Assembly: GCA_047495785.1 (NCBI GenBank)
Contig: JBLDXI010000038.1
Coordinates: 124,001 to 188,000 of the forward strand
Length of the DNA: 64,000 nucleotides
Source: Lepidodermella squamata
Lineage: Eukaryota > Gastrotricha
Direction of reading: 5' to 3'
Made by a program: the position numbers and the translations under genes. The notes below the pieces were generated by a model. That model saw only the letters and a program-made list of their open reading frames with translations, was not told where the DNA came from and searched no databases. Every line of letters starts with the position of its first letter. Position 1 is the first letter of the stretch. Of this stretch, positions 22,098 to 32,100 are shown piece after piece.

Positions 22098-22564
22098 TTA
22101 GATCAGACGCGCTGCGACGACTAAGGCCGCCGACATAGTGAAGAATCCAGCTGTCGCCGTAGTGGCTGAACCTTTAGCATTGGGGTTAGCTGCATCGCAG
22201 GCCATTTCGAAGTTGGCGCACACATTTTTACAGCAGATACAAATTCCATTCATGTTATAGTCGGAACACTCCTCGCTGGTTTTGCACGTTAGGAATATAG
22301 AAGTGAACTCGGTAAATTCACGCTTGGCATACTGAAGTTTCAAGACGAAAACAGGCGTCATTCAAAGACTATATATGTTTAGGTTTTTCTATTCATTACC
22401 ATGCAGGATTTGCAATCATCTCTAACTACAATAGTCACGTTGGCTACGCCCTGCGGAATTTTCTTTCCAGTGTGGAGCTGTCCTTCGTTGCAGTTGATCA
22501 GCGCGTTAACTGTTGACCAGGTCAGCGTCAACAGTATCGAAGCGCCAAGTGCAGGCTTGAACAT
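22098..22564 (-). CDS. Ly6-like GPI-anchored protein 8 (CCKNVCA type)
   Basis: Exons 22564-22400 and 22331-22098 give 132 residues. The leader ends near TVNALINC, then CNEGQLHTGKK. Exon 1 closes with CKSCM. The acceptor at 22332-22333 keeps phase 0 and an intron of 68 nt; a nearer AG would leave only about 31 nt. Exon 2 carries CICCKNVCANFEMAC and a hydrophobic tail (FTMSAALVVAARLI). As in gene 7, Ala replaces the usual Asn after the last Cys of the signature. Confidence 0.8.
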
Positions 22565-22711
22565 GACTGATGATTGATGGAGCAACAAAATAATTTATCT
22601 AGGCAGTTAGATTAAAGCAACATAAAACACGCGATCGTGTACATTGTACTTAGTAATGAGAACAGCCTGAATTTCGAAACTCATTTGACTGAATAAATAA
22701 AGAAATTAGTA

Positions 22712-22944
22712 CAATTATTTGAAATAAATAATTTTATGCTGCCTCAGCAGTTGAAAGGATTTTTACCAAGCGCAAACAAACGCAAATTAGCGGACTGTAT
22801 CACGCCAGTTATTTCGAAATATTTTTTCCACCGTTCGACATTTTTCTGTGGCTATTTGACCGTTTTTTATTCATATACGTGTGGTTAAAAATCTAGAATT
22901 TAGCCAGCCATTGCGTAGTAGCCAGCTGGAGCGACAATTGACAG
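22712..22944. repeat. Duplicated 5' flank, copy B
   Basis: Partner of 21705-21957. The similarity is patchy but ordered over about 230 bp, indicating that the duplication unit included the promoter. Confidence 0.65.
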
Positions 22945-23216
22945 CTCGTTGTTGGCGCTACTTCACATCGTCTAGCGGCGGTCTTACGCCTTGGTAGTAC
23001 AGATTGGCTGACAGAATATCAGTCAGCACTGCGCGGGCGGTGTTGCTACTTTTTCAAGCGCTATCCCCTATGAAAATTCATCTCATATTATATCTAGTTA
23101 TAATATGGGAGTTATCATGACATAAGGTCTAGATCCTCAATATGAAAGTTCTGCCAATCCCAGCAATATTTCCCCTAAAACGCTTTTATATTGCAGTTTT
23201 TATCAACTAGCGGTAC

Positions 23217-23251
23217 CAATCAGCAATCAGCAATCAGCAATCAGCAATCAG
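23217..23251. repeat. CAATCAG tandem repeat, five copies
   Basis: Five perfect consecutive 7-bp CAATCAG units. Confidence 0.9.
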
Positions 23252-23857
23252 CCGTTGAACTCTCCCAAAATTTCATGCTAGGACATGTGCAAGCTTACCA
23301 CAACACCGCCTTTTGCCAATAGGGTTTAGAATGGAAAACGGCATGCTGGTCATTCGGAAAGTTCCAAGCTTTACGGTGTCTCTATCAGAAGATGCATGAC
23401 CATCTCGAAGGATTGCGCTCATCAGTATCTCTAGACACCAATTACTGCAACTAGCTAATATTCGCCACTCTGAGCTATCTTGAAGTTATAAGCAGTATCT
23501 ATGTTTTCGGAAATGATAGAAGTGTCATGCAAGAGGAGGTTGGAAACCAAGTCGACTCAACCCTTTTGTGAACCTATTCAACGATGGTGATATCGCTCCG
23601 TTTCCCGAGACAAATAACCAAGTTGGAATCAATATAGGAATGGGATTTAAAAAATTCCCCAAGATTCATAATTTTATTCACGTATCTCTGACTGAAATGA
23701 GAAAAATGACAATTTAGATGGACAGAGAAAGGCGCTAACCACCAGACCTACAAAGCATCGGAGATATATTTCGGCTGCGATGTCCGGCCCACTTACTTTC
23801 ATCATGATCATAGGCGATGAAAATAAGAAGCGACTAACGTCAGTGAATTTAGTTTTT

Positions 23858-24284
23858 TTACATCAAACGTGCAGCAGCGAAGACGGCAGAGACGGTGAAG
23901 ATGAGAGCGGCTTGTTGCGTGGACGCCGAAGAGCAAGCCTTGTCGAAGGTTGCGCACAGGTTCTTGCAACACGTACAGGATCCGCTCTGGTTCTGCTCAA
24001 CGCACTTGTCAGCATCGACGCCACAAGAAAGAACATTCTGCATGTAATCCGCGTTGCCGTTTTTCATATTCTATTCAAATAAGTTCTCATAAATAAATTA
24101 ATTAAAGGGCAAGAAGGGTTACCATGCAGTACTTGCAATCTTTCTTTGTCGTCATTGTAACGTTCACGATCCCCATGGGAATCTTAGTCCCGGTGTGCTG
24201 CTGCCCTTCATAGCAGTCGATGGCGTTAACTGCTGACCAAGTAAGAACTATCAGCATCGAAGCAGCAACAGCAAGCTTGAACAT
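23858..24284 (-). CDS. Ly6-like GPI-anchored protein 9 (CCKNLCA type)
   Basis: Exons 24284-24123 and 24070-23858 give 124 residues. The leader ends near AVNAIDC, then CYEGQQHTGTK. Exon 1 ends CKYCM, followed by a 52-nt phase-0 intron. Exon 2 has CTCCKNLCATFDKAC and the tail IFTVSAVFAAARLM. It shares EQNQSG and the signature with gene 7. No Asn follows the last signature Cys. Confidence 0.82.
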
Positions 24285-24984
24285 GATTTATGAAAACAAA
24301 AATAACCTATAAATATATGGGAAATTAAAGAAGAGCTTAATTTTGGGCTTAAATACGAGCTGTTGACAACTTTTTCAAAAATTCTATCAATTTATTGAGA
24401 TTATCGCTTTTTATAGGCAAGTGGCGAGTAATGTTATATATTCTACGGCTGTATATCGCAGGGTGTGCGACAGAAAGCTAGCTTTTTGCATCACCGCCTA
24501 GTTGGTCGCTTGCCTGATCACTAGAACGCCAGTTTTTTCCGTAGATCAAGTGCATTGCGTCATCTGTTTCTATTTTTAGGCGAGTAGTTCTGTCGCCTGA
24601 AGGCTATTAGTTATTCAGGCGTGAGGCGCGGCCGAAGGACGGAATAGCGGGCTGAAGGTATTTGCAATCAAGCCGTGAAATGTACCTGAAATTTAGGTAT
24701 TTTCCTTGGTATTCAACCTAAATATAAATGTTTTTATAACTTTTGACAACGTGAGGTAAAGCAAGTAGCTTGTATTATAGTGCAGACTGTGCGCCTCATA
24801 GTATGATTATTGTCAAATAGTTTCTTCGCACAAGTTTGCGCAAAAAACTCGCCTCATTTTATTCTTGACCGACGTTCCTTCGTACATTAGGGTGAACACT
24901 ACGCATATGCACCAAAATATAATGGCTAATCACTCCTTGCGTGGCTATGTAACAGAATGCTGACTCTCTTAAAAGTCATAAAAA
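24285..24984. other. Spacer in the Ly6-like array
   Basis: 700 bp, AT-rich, presumed promoter of gene 9. No other signal was seen. Confidence 0.4.
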
Positions 24985-25512
24985 CTAATAGCCAGATAGT
25001 TTCGTAACAGCCATCTCCATTACTAAAGTGATGACTATGAAGTAAAAGACGAATGAATCGTGGCCAGCTAACATCAGCGCTGGAGTGGCAAAGCTTTTTT
25101 GGGCGACCGCCATGGCGTTTGATGAATTTGTTCTGCCTCCAAACGCCGTTGCATTGTTGCCGCAACTATTTTCGAAAGTTGCGCATAGATTTCTACAACA
25201 TGAACACGATACATTGGTCGACTGCTCGACGCATCTCCCAGCTGCGTTGCACGACAGTTGCAGCTGCGTGAAATCACGGCTGATAGTTAGGGAAAACTTC
25301 ACATAGGTATGAAACGATCACAATAAGCCAACTTCATGGGAAAATCCTACCATGCAAGTTTGACAAGTTCGGTCAATAGTTAGGGAGACGTTTGAAGTAC
25401 CGGCTGGCACCCTACGGCCAGTCACAAGCGTGCCAATGCTGCAGTCGATTGCGATCACGACCGACCAAGCGGCGATGAGAAGGCTCGAAGCGAAGAAAAA
25501 CGACCTTAGCAT
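24985..25512 (-). CDS. Ly6-like protein 10 (CCRNLCA type)
   Basis: Exons 25512-25351 and 25296-24985 give 157 residues. The leader ends near VVIAIDC, then CSIGTLVTGRR. Exon 1 ends CQTCM. The acceptor GTGAAG gives a 54-nt phase-0 intron and a Cys spacing like the paralogues; the choice of AG is moderately sure. Exon 2 carries CSCCRNLCATFENSC. The C-terminus is longer than in its relatives: a hydrophobic run (SFVFYFIVITLVMEMAV) ends in TKLSGY, so it may be a transmembrane anchor rather than a GPI signal. Confidence 0.72.
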
Positions 25513-25776
25513 TCGCGCTTGTCACACTCTTTTAGCTAATGCGAAATGGTATAAATTATAACAAAAATCTGAGGTTCGCAATGGTAAAGTCGTGTTTCCA
25601 ACCCGGCCGGTTCTACTAATGGATATCACACGTAGAGGTCGTATAAAATTGGTATACATTTTATTGTGCCTTGTTCACTTGGAAATGTAATATAACTAGT
25701 ATAACAAATTAACGCTTCACAGGCGATATCGCGCGCCTCCACGGCTTCAATATACTTTTTGAAGAGTTAGCTTCAT

Positions 25777-26118
25777 CTATAGAAGGCGGGGGGCGACGAG
25801 GGCGACGGCGATGGTCACGAGTCCAGACGCGACGACTCCAGTCGCTGCGTTCTTAACCGTTGTCGGACCAGCAAGGGCGGCGTTTTTTGTTGTACCAGCA
25901 GCAACGGTGGTAACGCTGGCGACGGTTGTCTGAGCGGCGCCAGTGGTTGCAGCGACTGTTGTCTGGGCGGCGGCGACTGTGGTTTGGGCAGCGGCAACTG
26001 TTGTCTGGGCACCGACTGTTGTCTTGGCAGCCGTAGTAGCAGCTGGTTTCGTGGTCTGGGCATTGCAGACAACGGCGGACAACGCGACAACGAGCAGAAA
26101 GGAAGTGGCTCTGAGCAT
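25777..26118 (-). CDS. Small threonine-rich mucin-like GPI protein
   Basis: A single ORF of 113 residues. A signal peptide (about residues 1-20, ending VCNAQ) is followed by about 60 residues built from imperfect QTTVAAA repeats. These are Thr/Ala-rich and would be heavily O-glycosylated. The hydrophobic end (SGLVTIAVALVAPRLL) looks like a GPI-attachment signal. No Cys-rich domain is present. Its tail resembles the ends of Ly6-like genes 7-9 (xxxARLL/xxxARLI) and its leader start MLR matches gene 10, next to it. Origin from a Ly6-like gene is therefore possible but unproven. Confidence 0.75.
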   Translation of the reverse strand: MLRATSFLLVVALSAVVCNAQTTKPAATTAAKTTVGAQTTVAAAQTTVAAAQTTVAATTGAAQTTVASVTTVAAGTTKNAALAGPTTVKNAATGVVASGLVTIAVALVAPRLL

Positions 26119-26718
26119 TTTTTAAACACCCGTTTGTTTAATGAGAATGCAGTATGAAATTAAATCGTGTTTTGTTATAAGCTAGAATTTCCCTAGTATG
26201 TTTATTGTTGACTTGCGCACCGTATTACACCCGGCGCGCCAACCCAAACGCCATGTCTCCGTGAACATAATAGCCCCGGGCGCCGCGGGCCCTTGCCAAC
26301 TTCAGGGCTTTGTTTTTTCATTCACACATACACATACACGGGCCTGCACTGATGCGTTTTTCGAGTTTCATCTATATTTTTCCTGTGGATCATCATCTTC
26401 ATTAATGCTCATCACGAAGTACTGCCGTGTGTTGAATGGCTACCACGTTTTGCCGCTAGGTGCTTTAAGGTCGACACCGCCGGCTTTGCGGTGAAAACGC
26501 CGTGTAATGCGCACGTGAGGTAATTGCGGATGATATTCACTGGTAACGTGAAGCAAACGACGGGCTCCCCGAGCTTTTACCTTGATCAAAGGGCATTATT
26601 TAAGACGTGAGCACGTAGCCTAAATGTTACACACAGATTTTTCTGCGAAGTAAAACGGCGTTCATCGCCTAGGTGAAAATGTCATTAATCATTTAAAAAA
26701 AATATAATTTTAATCAAA
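26119..26718. other. Spacer between mucin-like gene and Ly6-like gene 11
   Basis: 600 bp with short CA/TA-rich runs near 26320-26340. No supported gene. Confidence 0.4.
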
Positions 26719-27161
26719 TTAATAAAACTTCAAGATCACAACACTAGAGAACAGAATAATGCTATAAATCGGATTGAGTTGTAATTTGTTAGCTTCGCTG
26801 CTGCACAACTGATCGGCAGTGTTGCACTTGTCCCAACAGCAGGAGCACGTGAAAACTATGCCTGCCGTTGAGTTCCTTATGCCACAGGGTTCCTTGGTGA
26901 CGCAAATCAGCTCAAAACGGGTAAAAACGGGAGACGTAGTTCGCTTAACCTGTAATCGTATGTCCATGATGATTTTGAAATTCAATATCGGGCAAACTGA
27001 ACCTGACAAGCAGTGCAATCTTTTTGAAGAACTGTAGAATTGGTAACGCCAGCCGGCAGGGTTCCGGCGTAAATGTCCCCTTTGTTACAGTCTATACCAT
27101 TCGCGATTCCCCACAATGACGTGGAAAATATGAAGATTGAAGCAAATAGCAAAACTTTCAT
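26719..27161 (-). CDS. Ly6-like GPI-anchored protein 11 (CCWDKCN type)
   Basis: Exons 27161-27003 and 26949-26719 give 129 residues. The leader ends near GIANGIDC, then CNKGDIYAGT. Exon 1 ends CTACQ before a 53-nt phase-0 intron. Exon 2 holds CSCCWDKCNTADQLC and a hydrophobic C-terminus (YSIILFSSVVILKFY). The signature and total length match gene 5 (18675). This is the most upstream gene of the minus-strand array. Confidence 0.8.
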
Positions 27162-28020
27162 GGCCAGGAATAAATTGTCATATCTAATACTGTCTCGAGA
27201 CCTAAAGGCGTAGATTATTCATCATTTTCCCTCAACGAAGGTACGCATTCACAACTCGATCCTTATAGTAGTTGGTTGGTATTTCGAGCTTGGCAACACA
27301 ATACTCCTATTGAACACACTCTCGCCTTGTAAGAAAAACAACACCGTTTTGTGATGTGTAACGAAAAACTTGCCAACGCCTGGCGTGAAATAACCCTGCT
27401 CTCTGCTCATCTGATTCATCATGAAATGCATTGTGGCTTCAAAGGTTACGAATATTTAATCAACGCAGTTCATGTCGACCCGTGGATAGGTATAAAAACG
27501 GCGACATAGGCTGTCTGCATCAATATTGGCGTCGTTTTACAAGGTCAACGTGTGGTACGAAAAATTGATTGCGGAAAATGAAAACATTTTAAGCTCCGAG
27601 TCCGTTCTCATGTTGTATTATTTTAGCTCAGACAAAGCCCTCGTTCGCCGATTGTCCTACGTTGTTCTATTACATTATTTTTTGTCGTTTTCGCACCTTG
27701 TTTTGTACCAATCGGCGCCGTGTATTTATATATTGCGACTATTTAACGACTGGACTCAATGGCGGCGTTTGTGAATAATTTACGATGAAAAAAATTCAAA
27801 GCACCTGTGCTATGCATTCGTGCGCATCGTATTTTACGCTGGCTATTATACAAAAACAGCTCTCGTCGACATGGTGACGCCGCGCATTGACGCGCTCCTA
27901 GTAGAGAAATAATCGCATCTCCGAACAGACTCGAAGTATACACGCACCTGTGAATAGGTATCGCTTATTTAATTTGTATGAACTTCTAGCACTAAATCGA
28001 GTTGACGAATCGCTGCGAAG
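27162..28020. other. Divergent promoter region
   Basis: 859 bp between Ly6-like gene 11 (-) and the gene at 28021 (+). Only short, mutually overlapping open frames on both strands. No gene supported. Confidence 0.4.
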
Positions 28021-28877
28021 ATGGCTAGTTGGATTCACGAGCGCGGGAACCCTTACAAAATGGAAAATTACCAGCCACGAAATAACCAAGTGCACCGGCT
28101 CACCGGGAACCATGATTACGGCAGTTTCCATGCCGAAAATCCCAAAAAACCGGGGCCGATAATCATTGAAAAAGTGCATTACGGGACATCAAACACAGCG
28201 TACGGGAATTTCAACTCATGGGGTGAGCCGGACAAGATCAGCCTCCTTCAGACACCCGAGTGGCAGAGGCGGTTAGGGCAGCAGTACAATTTCAAGTCGC
28301 GCGAAACCACCTCGAAAGAAATAGGCGTAGCTTACGAAGGTTGGGACCCGCTTGGGACCGACGAGCGTTACACCCTCAGAAAAGCTCTCCAGCAGCGGCA
28401 GGAGCAGCAAGCGAACAGAAATTTGAAGCAGCATCAAATTGGTAAATCTTTTTCACGTACAAAGAAATTAGTATCGATTTCCGATTTCGCGTAGTGACGT
28501 TCGCACCTCAATCACCGGCGTACACACCATCAGTATCGGAACCCGATTCAGCGATGGCGCGGCGAGTGCCTGTTCAGCCAACCGTGAAAATGACGCCAGC
28601 TAGAGATTACAACTCTATGAAAGGACCTGGTCACGATACTTTCGTACAATACCGTGAGCAACAACCACAGCATCGCCAGCAGCAACGCGGCTACTCACCA
28701 GAACCAGCCTTCGCAGGGTCGGACAGCGGCCAAATCACGCCTAAGCCAACCCCGGGCGTTCTCTCGCCTATGATGATCAATATTTCAAGAAACGACAATC
28801 AACGGCACAACGCAGCGCCCAGTGTTACTCGCGAAATGCCTTTCGATGGTCACGTCCCAGTGCGGACGTCATTTTAA
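28021..28877 (+). CDS. Gln-rich hydrophilic protein of unknown function
   Basis: I do not recognise this protein. Exons 28021-28441 and 28495-28877 join in phase 1 across a 53-nt intron (267 residues). It has no signal peptide or membrane span. The N-terminal half contains a compact segment (EWQRRLGQQYNFKSRE to EGWDPLGTDERY) that looks like a folded or motif-bearing region. A Gln-rich stretch follows, then a Pro/Ser/Gln-rich, probably disordered C-terminus. An intracellular structural or regulatory protein is likely. It converges with RAD50, whose stop is 286 bp away. Confidence 0.7.
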
Positions 28878-29163
28878 TTAAGGCAGCTCATTTCATTTCC
28901 TCTCAGACATCAACACAAATCCAAAAGCTTCGCGTTGTTCTCTCGATTTTGTGATGATTAATTTCAGAACTTTAATAAAACGCTGTAACATTCGTACATT
29001 TTTTATTCGATTAAACACCGGTGTAAATAATCAGAGATACTATTTTTAAATCGGAAGAGATGACGTGTCACTTCTGAAAGTTGAGATGCGATTTTAAGAC
29101 AAAAATCTTGCCCAAAGCAGTGGTAAAATTTGTCATATTTCAAAGTCATAAATCCTGTTGTAA

Positions 29164-32100
29164 TTAACTAGGCGTGGCTGAAATTTCGACGACCGACTGG
29201 CGGGTGATGTGCGTTTCGCCGCGGTCGTTGCGCTCCAACATGTAAAATTGGTCTGCAAAGTCGCTCAAACGGCCTAGTAGTTCGATAAAATCAGGATCAT
29301 GCGTGATAACGACGAGTTGGAAATTCGAATTTCCAGCCCCGGTTCGAACAGCTCGAATGTTGATGATTTTCACAAGGGCATGAGCCAAGCTAGCGATCTG
29401 TTAAATAAAATAATATATAAAAAAATCGGAAAATTTTGAATTATATCCAACATTTTCTCGATCTAGATTGGTAGTTGGTTCGTCCAAAGCGAGGATGTGG
29501 CAATTTCCAGCGAATGCCTCCGACAAGGCCAGGCGAATGATAATTGAAGCCAGGACTTTCTGGCCGGCAGAACAGCGCCCACGCATGTCCATAACCGCGT
29601 CGCCTTTCTTCATCACAACTCGATAATTGTAGGTACGGCGCTTCGCCGCCTCCGTTGTGCCAACAGTTTCTACATCGGACTGAATTTCAATCGTATCAAT
29701 ATCCCCGCCCTTGTACGTGTGCTGCCAAATTTCGCCAATAATGCGATTGATTTCAGTCATTTTTCGCGTGTGAAATGTAAGCAGCGCCTTGTCAACCAGG
29801 CGGTAGTAGGATTTCAAATCTTCATTCGCCATCAACGTGACCTTCAACTTCGCCTTGACCTCCCGGTATTTACGGTCAGCGTCGCGGTATTCACTGGTCA
29901 GCGACTCGCGGTTTTGCTTCAGTTGCTCGTTCAAACTACTGCGAAGTGTTTCCGCCTCAACTTTTTCGCGCATAAACTCAGATTCAACCTTCTGCAGCTT
30001 GACCTGCCGTTCGCGGATGCTTTTGCCTGGGCCGATGATTTTTCGCAGTTTGTCCTCCAGCTCGTCCTTTTTGCGAGTCACAGCCTCCAGTTGGATGCGT
30101 TTCTCGCCCAACATGATCGCGTCTTGCAGTTCACGTTCCGCCGCTTTCTGCCCATCGACTGATCGGCTAACTTCGTTGAGCTCACGAGTGGCCAAATCTA
30201 AGTCATGAATGACTCGTTCCAGCTCAGCAGCGTTTCGAGTCGCTTCACCTTTTAGTTCCTAAAATATTTATTTGATTTAGAAGTCATTTCGAAATAAGCT
30301 TCAAATCCAAGGCTTTGAATTTTTCGCTGAAAGACAGACCTTGCAGCGGTCAGCAATGGTTCCGAGTCCTCCGATGCCATTGTTAGCCATCAACTTGCGC
30401 ATCTCCTCGTCCGCCTCTTGCAGACGGCTCAACATTTCCTTCAATTTACTACAACGATCAGTCAGGTCCCGAATCTCAGCATCGCGACGTTGTCTGGAAT
30501 TTTAAAACTTAAACAAAATTAAATTATGCCTTCAAATATAGCTACCTAATTGAGCTGCGATTTCTTTCAGCGTCCGCAATCGTAGAGCCGATTGGCAGTA
30601 ATTCAGCGATCGCTGATTCAATGGCTTGCTTCGCGCGATAGATATCACCCTCGATTCGCTCACGGTCGGCTTCGAGTTGAACCCGCCGCTGCTGCTTCGA
30701 GTCGATTTCAACCTTGTCCTGTTTCAACTTGAGCAAACGATCGCGGCATGATTCGACCAGTTCACGGCCTTCTCGCATGCCACGCTGTAGCAAATCGAGT
30801 TGCTGCTCGATATTGCGCAATTCAATGCCCTTTTTCTCCAACCGCTGCGTCAACTGGTTCGGCGTGAGATTGGTCGGAATAGTCGAGTTGGGCACGGTTG
30901 ATTGAAAACGGCTGGCAGCACCTAGAATGCGAGCCATCTCATCCTCAGCCTCGCTAATTCGACAGTTGATGTCGTGCAGTTCAACGCAAAGTTGCTTCAA
31001 AGCAGACGCGTCAGTCATCAAATTCGACACATGGGTAAATTGGTCGCGATCACGGGCCACTTTCTGGCGCAGAGCGTCAGTTTCACGCTTGAGGCGCTCA
31101 CTCTGCTGTTGATTCTCCTCAATTTGCTCTAAAACGCATGAATAAATTCTTAATAAAATTCTACCTTAAAAAATCGCTCACTTTTAATAACGGCAACGTC
31201 GTTCTCGAGACGCTTCCGATCACTGAAGAGCGGTTTCAGAGTCCTAAGGCCGTCTAGCTTCGACTTCGTCGCCGGGATTTCGCGTTTCAGCTGCGCCTGG
31301 CGCTCGGGTAAACTGGACGAAAGTCGAGATTTGATTGAAGTCACAACTTTTGTGCGCTCAACCTCGCTCTGGAACGGCCGTTCACAGAGCGGGCAGCTCG
31401 AATGAGAGCAGGCCGTTGCACTACGGCCTCTCGGCTGCTTCTCCGTACTGGTTTCGATGATTTCAATGTAACCTCGCATCATGTTTTCGTTACTTGAGGC
31501 AGTCGTCAGCTCGTGCTGCAAACCATCCAAATTATCTTGAACATCTTTGATACGAACATCCAGCTCTTCAATAGAATCAACGCCATGCTCTCCGAAGTGC
31601 GTTAACGATGAAGAAATTCGGGTTCGGACTTTCTCCAGATCACGGTTCGAGTCATTCAAACGGCGCTTGGCGGCTTCGAGACTGCCATCGACAGCGGCTA
31701 AATTGCGTTGGGAGGCCTCCAGCTCACGTTCGCTAGCAGTCGAGCTCGATTTCATCGACGCTCGTTTAGCATCCAACGTCGAATAGAAATCAGCCCGGTC
31801 AACGCTGTCGAGGCTTCGATCATCAGAAACGCCGAGTTGATTTCGAATCTTGCGTTCCAACTCCTCGGCTCGTTGCTCCTTACCGTCGCGTTCTTCCTTC
31901 ATGAGGCGAATTTTCGCTTCGAATTCAACCGATTTCGAGACTTGGCTCAATTGCTGCGTCAACATCTGTTGTTCCTGCGTCAACTTGTTCTTTTGATTCG
32001 ACAAGTTTTCGTACTCAGCCTCTGACTCGGCTACATCGTACTGAGCCTCGGCCTGGGCCAGCTTCTTCTCAGCGTCGGAAATGTCGTTTGCGAGTTGACG

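Larger units (their letters stand above)
22565..23857. other. Large spacer in the Ly6-like array
   Basis: About 1.3 kb. It holds flank repeat B (22712-22944) and a 7-bp tandem repeat (23217-23251). I found no remnant of a Ly6-like exon, though a decayed copy would be hard to see by eye. Confidence 0.4.

Noticed and set aside
22368-22399. Short (~31-nt) intron alternative in Ly6-like gene 8
   Set aside because: Below the smallest introns here (47-48 nt). The downstream AG at 22332-22333 gives 68 nt, phase 0 and a paralogue-like spacing.
29719-30208. Long plus-strand ORFs of 123-147 codons opposite RAD50
   Set aside because: Antisense shadows of RAD50 coiled-coil exons with matching coordinates.
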